From Azospirillum agricola (GTDB taxonomy: Bacteria > Pseudomonadota > Alphaproteobacteria > Azospirillales > Azospirillaceae): a stretch of DNA of 64,000 bases. Of this stretch, positions 60,099-64,000 are shown piece by piece (within the stretch, counting starts at the first letter, position 1; every line of letters begins with the position of its first letter). The position numbers were made by a program, and so were the translations under genes. The notes below the pieces were generated by a model, which was not told where the DNA came from, ran no database searches, and was given only the letters and a program-made list of their open reading frames with translations. Where the stretch lies: positions 110,213-174,212 of the forward strand of contig NZ_JAGINM010000016.1 in the NCBI RefSeq assembly GCF_017876095.1, in the 5' to 3' direction.

Positions 60099-60650
60099 AT
60101 GACCGGATCCGTGCCCCATATCATGACGCTCGATGAACTCGGCCCCCGCCTCTGCATCCTGGGACCGTCGAACAGCGGCAAGTCCACGCTGGCGGTGGCG
60201 ATCGGGCGCGCGCGTGGCCTGCCGCCGGTCCACCTCGACCAGCTTTATCACCGGCCGAACACCGACTGGCAACCCCGGCCGGTGGAAGAGTTCGTCGCCC
60301 TGCACGACGCCGCGATCGCCGACGCGGGCTGGGTCATGGACGGCAACTATTCCCGCTGCCTGCCGCAGCGGCTGGAGCGGGCGACGGGCGTCATCATGCT
60401 CAACGTCTCCACCCCAACCAGCCTGTTTCGCTACCTGCGCCGGTCCTGGTTCGAGCGCGATCGCCGCGGCGGGCTTGAAGGCGCCCGCGACAGCGTGAAG
60501 TGGGGGATGATCCGCCACATCACCGTCACCACCCCCGGAAACCGCAGGCGCAACCAGGAGACGTTCGACCGCATCGTCCTGCCGAAAATCCGGCTGGAAA
60601 CGGCGCGCGATCTGGTCCGCTTTTACCGCTCCGAAGGGCTCGAACGATAG
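60099..60650 (+). CDS. Small P-loop NTPase (topology-modulation/adenylate-kinase-like)
   Basis: 183 aa. Walker A GPSNSGKST near residue 22-30, then HLDQLYHRPNTDWQPRP and WVMDGNYSRCLPQRL, which are hallmarks of the FlaR/topology-modulation group of kinase-like P-loop proteins. Its biochemical role is unclear. ATG 60123 is an alternative start. It stands alone, 91 bases after the alcohol dehydrogenase gene. Confidence 0.85.
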   Translation: MTGSVPHIMTLDELGPRLCILGPSNSGKSTLAVAIGRARGLPPVHLDQLYHRPNTDWQPRPVEEFVALHDAAIADAGWVMDGNYSRCLPQRLERATGVIMLNVSTPTSLFRYLRRSWFERDRRGGLEGARDSVKWGMIRHITVTTPGNRRRNQETFDRIVLPKIRLETARDLVRFYRSEGLER

Positions 60651-60673
60651 AGACGGCGGGCGACGGTGCCAAC

Positions 60674-61378
60674 TCAGCCCAGGTCGAGGCCGGCGAGCCA
60701 GTCGGCGAAGAGGCGGCCTCCCGCTTCGCGCAGTCCCGGCCCATGCCGTCCGCTGTCGGCCCGCAGCGTGCGGGGATCCAGACCGGCGGCGGCGATTTCG
60801 CAGGCATGGCCGATCAGCCAGCGCTCGATGTCCTCCCCATCGACCTCGCCGTGAAATTGCAGGCCGAGCGCGTTGCGTCCCAGCGCGAAGGCCTGGTTCA
60901 TGCAGGGTTCTGTCGAAGCGAGGCGTTCGGCCCCGGCCGGCAGGTCGAAGGTGTCGCCGTGCCAATGCAGCACGGCCGCGCCGTCGAGATGGGCGAGCGG
61001 CGAGGCGCGTCCGGCCGGCGTGAGGGCGAGCGGCGCCCAGCCGATCTCCTTGGCCGGTCCCGGATAGACACGCGCGCCGAGAGCCCGCGCCATCAACTGC
61101 GCGCCCAGGCAGACGCCGAGCGTCGGCCGGCCGGCCGCGAGCCGCCGCTCGAGAAGGCGCAGTTCGTCGGCGAGAAACGGATAGCGGTCATCCTCGTAGG
61201 CCCCGATCGGTCCGCCGAGCACGACGAGAAGGTCGGGCGCCAGCGGCTCCATGTCCCGCAGGTCGTCGCTGCCGGCGTCGCGGATCTGCGGCGTGCAGCC
61301 GGCTTGGCGCAGGACCGGCTCGATGATCCCGAGCCCCTCGAAGGCGATGTGGCGGATGGCGACGGCGGTCAACGGCAT
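60674..61378 (-). CDS. Class I glutamine amidotransferase-like protein
   Basis: 234 aa from ATG 61378 (CAGGAG ribosome site). The catalytic Cys is in TLGVCLGAQLMARALG and the His/Glu pair in LGLQFHGEVDGED. VVLGGPIGAYEDD is also typical. Stand-alone proteins of this kind hydrolyse gamma-glutamyl compounds or act as GMP-synthase-like glutaminases. It is the last gene of the MarR-led operon. Confidence 0.9.
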   Translation of the reverse strand: MPLTAVAIRHIAFEGLGIIEPVLRQAGCTPQIRDAGSDDLRDMEPLAPDLLVVLGGPIGAYEDDRYPFLADELRLLERRLAAGRPTLGVCLGAQLMARALGARVYPGPAKEIGWAPLALTPAGRASPLAHLDGAAVLHWHGDTFDLPAGAERLASTEPCMNQAFALGRNALGLQFHGEVDGEDIERWLIGHACEIAAAGLDPRTLRADSGRHGPGLREAGGRLFADWLAGLDLG

Positions 61379-61455
61379 GGTGTTTCTCCTGCGGTGGTGG
61401 CGACGGCGGCCGGACGGTGGGGCGTCCGGCCGCCGCACGGCGTCGGGCTGCGGCG

Positions 61456-62001
61456 TCAGGCGGTGCGCGAGAGCGTCACCCCTGGGAAGTCGACCGGCAC
61501 GTCGAAGGCGACGTTGACATAGTTCGTAAAGAGATTCAGCGCGACATGGGCCAGGATCTCGACGATCGCCTCGTCGTCGAAGCCGGCCGCGCGCAGGGCC
61601 TCGACGTCGGTCGCATCGACCGCCGCGCGGCTCTCGACGACCTTGACCGCGAAGGCGAGCGCTGCGGCCGTCCTCGGATCGGCCGAGCGGCCCCGTTGTG
61701 CGTCGGCCATCTCCCCGTCGGTCGCCCCGGCCCTGCGCCCGAGCGCGGTGTGGGCGGCGAGGCAATAATTGCAGTCGTTGCGGTCGGCGACCGCCACGGC
61801 GATCTGCTCGCCGAGCTTCGCGCCGATCTTGCCCTGGCCGAGCGCGCCGAACGAGCCCCACAGGCTGGCGAGGGCGGCGGGCGAGTTCGCGACGGCCTTG
61901 AACATGTTCGGAACGACGCCGAAGGCACCCTGGATCCGGTCGAGCGTCGGCTTGACGGCGGCGGAGGACGAGGCTGGATCGACGAGGTTGACGTGTGCCA
62001 T
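61456..62001 (-). CDS. Carboxymuconolactone decarboxylase/AhpD-family peroxidase-like protein
   Basis: 181 aa. The redox CxxC (Cys77, Cys80) in DCNYCLAAHTALG with His84 and an upstream Glu form the AhpD active site. AhpD-like enzymes reduce peroxides using lipoyl or thiol partners. This fits the redox-type MarR regulator that heads the operon. Confidence 0.92.
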   Translation of the reverse strand: MAHVNLVDPASSSAAVKPTLDRIQGAFGVVPNMFKAVANSPAALASLWGSFGALGQGKIGAKLGEQIAVAVADRNDCNYCLAAHTALGRRAGATDGEMADAQRGRSADPRTAAALAFAVKVVESRAAVDATDVEALRAAGFDDEAIVEILAHVALNLFTNYVNVAFDVPVDFPGVTLSRTA

Positions 62002-62086
62002 GATGGCTTTTCCTTCTCTGTGCTTGGAGGGGGAGTTTTGGGCGGTCCGGCGATGGCAGTCGTCGGGCCGCTTTCCAATTCCGGCG

Positions 62087-62806
62087 TTACCGGCCGGGAA
62101 CGACCTTGCCGGGCAGCGACAGGTTGCCGGAGGCGACCTTGTGGATGCCGGTGACGCAGAGCAGCGGCGTGTGCAGGTTGGCGTTGACCCGCAGGCCGGC
62201 GGTCACGCCGTCGAACGAGGCGGTCGCGATGGCGCCGAGCGTTTCCAGCGGGATGTGGACCTCGACGAGATCGGCCTTGAGATCGGTCCTGTATTCGGGG
62301 CTGTCGATCAGGAGCGGCACGCCGGGCCACGTCTCGGGCAGCTTCGGCCTCGCGCCCTCGGGTATGTCCTTGACCTTCAGGCCGCCGGGGCAGGCCCTGT
62401 CCTCGCCGAGGACGACCCAGTGCGGGTGCCAGCGGTCGCGGTTCCTGCCGCCATGGGCGGCGTCGTCGAAGTCGGGATGGAAGGTGACGGCGAGGGCGAG
62501 GATGCCTTGGTCTTTCTCGAAGCCGGCTTCGGCGGAGTTCAGGGATGTCGGCCAGACATAGGCGTAGACCTCCGACCCCTCGAACGTGCCGGTGGCCCGC
62601 GGCGTCGCCTTGCCGGCGTCCGCCCGGACGCGCGTGCGGAAGACGGCGTGGCCGTGATCGGTGACGATGCGCGTTTCGATGATGTCGAACGAGGCAATGA
62701 CGGCTTGGTTGGCTGGTGTCTCGATCCCGTGGGCGGCGGCTCCGGCCGACAGGCCGCAGAGCGCCGCCGCCACGAGGCCGAGGCCCCGTGGAGTCCACAG
62801 TGTCAT
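62087..62806 (-). CDS. Secreted protein of unknown function
   Basis: 239 aa with a signal peptide (GLGLVAAALCGLSAGAAAHG). The mature part is rich in beta strands with several histidines and aromatics (FRTRVRADAG, WHPHWVVLGED, LKADLVEVHIPLETLG) and two cysteines. I do not recognise the family. It lies 40 bases after the MarR gene and 85 before the AhpD-like gene on the same strand, so it is probably part of one operon and acts in the periplasm. Confidence 0.8.
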   Translation of the reverse strand: MTLWTPRGLGLVAAALCGLSAGAAAHGIETPANQAVIASFDIIETRIVTDHGHAVFRTRVRADAGKATPRATGTFEGSEVYAYVWPTSLNSAEAGFEKDQGILALAVTFHPDFDDAAHGGRNRDRWHPHWVVLGEDRACPGGLKVKDIPEGARPKLPETWPGVPLLIDSPEYRTDLKADLVEVHIPLETLGAIATASFDGVTAGLRVNANLHTPLLCVTGIHKVASGNLSLPGKVVPGR

Positions 62807-62846
62807 GATTCTGTTCTCCTTCTGATGGTTGGGCTTGGAGGGGCGG

Positions 62847-63488
62847 CTATCCCGTGAAGGCCGTCCAGGTGGCAGCCTGGACGGCGGGATCGGCCGCTTC
62901 GTGTTCGCCGCAGTCGAGCCGGAGATCCCGGTCGCCGATCGCGGCGTTCACAAAGGCGCAGTGATGGGGGTTGGCCTCGCCCGGATGGGCGTGCGGCCGG
63001 AAGTGGCGGCAGGTCACGCACAGGCGCTGGAGAGGGATGGCGCCGGCCTGTTGAAGGGTGCGGATGATCTTGACCTGGGCGAGCAGCAGGTCGGCCTGTT
63101 CGTTCGCCGAGAGCCCCGCCAGCGCCGCCGTGACCTGCGAGGCGGCCGAGGCGAGGCGGCCTCCCAGGTCGCGTCCCCCGTCCGTCAGACGGGCAATGAC
63201 GGCCCGCGCGTCGGCGGGATCGGGCGTGCGTCGCAGCAGGGCCTTGCGTTCGAGCGCGGACAGCGTGTCGGCCATGCTGGCGGCCGTCACCGCCAGATGC
63301 GCGGCGATCTCCTTGGGTCGGAGGCCGGCGGGGCGCGCCGCCAGCAGAGCCAGCACCTGCGCCTGGGTCGGGTTGAGGCCCGCCTCGCCGGCCGCCGACC
63401 AGAGATCGGCGCGCAGCACCAGCGCGATGCGCTCGAAGCCTTCGCGCAGGCGGGCCAGGACGGGGGCGGGTTGGGGGGCGTGATCCAT
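62847..63488 (-). CDS. MarR-family regulator with a C-terminal four-Cys motif
   Basis: 213 aa. The winged helix (about residues 40-105) has LRPKEIAAHLAVTAASMADTLSALE and DARAVIARLT. Beyond the normal MarR end, residues 157-193 hold Cys157-x2-Cys160, HHCys177 and Cys193, which could bind zinc or an iron-sulfur cluster and sense redox or metal state. An 11-bp palindrome 12 bases upstream of its start suggests autorepression. It heads the operon with the secreted protein, AhpD-like enzyme and amidotransferase. Confidence 0.9.
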   Translation of the reverse strand: MDHAPQPAPVLARLREGFERIALVLRADLWSAAGEAGLNPTQAQVLALLAARPAGLRPKEIAAHLAVTAASMADTLSALERKALLRRTPDPADARAVIARLTDGGRDLGGRLASAASQVTAALAGLSANEQADLLLAQVKIIRTLQQAGAIPLQRLCVTCRHFRPHAHPGEANPHHCAFVNAAIGDRDLRLDCGEHEAADPAVQAATWTAFTG

Positions 63489-63499
63489 GGAGTTATAAT

Positions 63500-63510
63500 T
63501 AGGAGTCCTA
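63500..63510. promoter_or_regulatory. MarR operator palindrome
   Basis: TAGGAGTCCTA, an 11-bp odd-centred palindrome, begins 12 bases upstream of the MarR ATG in AT-rich sequence. It fits an operator overlapping the promoter of the regulator operon. Confidence 0.6.
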
Positions 63511-64000
63511 TGTTTTTATGTCAAGCTGTTTTGAGGGGGCGTGCCCCGATGGGTGCGGCTCGCACATCCGCTTCGGAAAATTTGTGGGTGGGCCAAAAAA
63601 GGCGTTGCGTGGCCCAGCCAAAAACGCCTATACACCGCCTCCCGCGACGAGGTGTCGGCAACAAACTGATGTCAAATCGTGGGATATGGAAGATCAGGTT
63701 AAGTCGAAAAGAGCATCTAAAAAAGAAGCTTGACACGAAAAACCGGATCGTCTAAATAAACGGCAAGTCAAGCGGCAACGGATTAACAAGTTTGCTGGCT
63801 GGCCGATGCGGCGCTTTCGGAAGCGCTGCGGGATCATTGACAAGTGGATACCGTGTTGTGAGAAGGGATGCGCAGGCGGCGGTGCTTTTGGTGCCGTTGG
63901 AGCGAGGGTTCCGGTTCGGTTTGGGATCGGCACACACGCGGACGTCTGTTCGCATCCGAAGTTGAAGCAGTGATTTGAACGCAGAGCAATCTGCGTCGGG
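63511..64000 (+). other. Gene-free right end: promoter-like element and structured leader
   Basis: About 490 bases with no supported gene. It has a stem AGGCGTT/AACGCCT (63600-63629), A-rich sequence before a promoter-like element at 63730-63758, a hairpin GCGCTT-TCGG-AAGCGC (63811-63826), a boxA-like ATTGACAAGT (63836-63845), and a hairpin ACGCAGA-GCAA-TCTGCGT with a GNRA loop (63979-63996). This looks like the leader of a stable-RNA (possibly rRNA) operon whose genes would lie beyond 64000; no 16S sequence is visible. Confidence 0.45.
63730..63758 (+). promoter_or_regulatory. Strong sigma-70-like promoter with UP-like tract
   Basis: TTGACA (63730-63735), a 17-base spacer, then TAAATA (63753-63758), preceded by an A-rich stretch like an UP element. 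It points rightward into the gene-free leader. Confidence 0.5.

Noticed and set aside
63518..63955. Several short open frames on both strands at the right end
   Set aside because: No ribosome sites, no recognisable protein features, and the sequence looks like promoter plus structured RNA leader.

Overview
The window is high-GC alphaproteobacterial DNA, most likely a chromid or megaplasmid of an Azospirillum-like member of the Rhodospirillales. The pointers are two bacteriophytochromes, a periplasmic nitrate reductase operon, many Liv-type uptake genes, an Azospirillum-style RepA origin with iterons and a ParA-type gene, and a fruBKA phosphotransferase operon. This is an inference from gene content; no 16S rRNA gene lies inside the window.

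Region 1 (1-17700) is a signalling block. A bacteriophytochrome, a response regulator and a truncated hybrid kinase form one minus-strand operon. An NmrA-like gene and then a five-gene minus-strand operon follow: a 75-aa peptide, YcaO, TfuA, a duplicated alpha/beta-barrel protein and an 1177-aa Ser/Thr kinase-ATPase-TPR protein. Divergent from it are an FHA-GGDEF protein and a PP2C phosphatase, then a second bacteriophytochrome. YcaO plus TfuA suggests backbone thioamidation of the small peptide; the kinase, phosphatase and FHA protein would make a phospho-threonine circuit around it. This is the strongest candidate for an undescribed system here.

Region 2 (17947-37285) is metabolic: cytochrome c, HPP-CBS protein, napEFDABC, a BKACE enzyme with a solute-binding protein, a PaoABC-type molybdenum enzyme, pirin with its LysR regulator, an AraC regulator, an SDR, another solute-binding protein, and tyrS. 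The tyrS gene is preceded by a 17-codon leader peptide with tandem Tyr codons and a 1:2 / 2:3 / 3:4 set of pairing segments, a classical attenuator layout.

Region 3 (37286-40634) is the replication and partition locus: eight direct iterons, a near-consensus DnaA box, an inverted iteron in the repA promoter, repA, two perfect inverted repeats, parA and a small DNA-binding-like partner gene.

Region 4 (40739-63488) holds fruA-fruK-fruB with a divergent LacI-type regulator and three identical-type operators, nhaA with a divergent OxyR-like regulator and a matching OxyR-type site, a 9-kb operon (AtuA-like pair, complete Liv transporter with a LivM-LivG fusion, aldehyde dehydrogenase, iron alcohol dehydrogenase), a small P-loop protein, and a MarR-led operon. 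The last 0.5 kb carries a strong promoter-like element and structured leader-like sequence with no gene, possibly leading to a stable-RNA operon beyond the edge.
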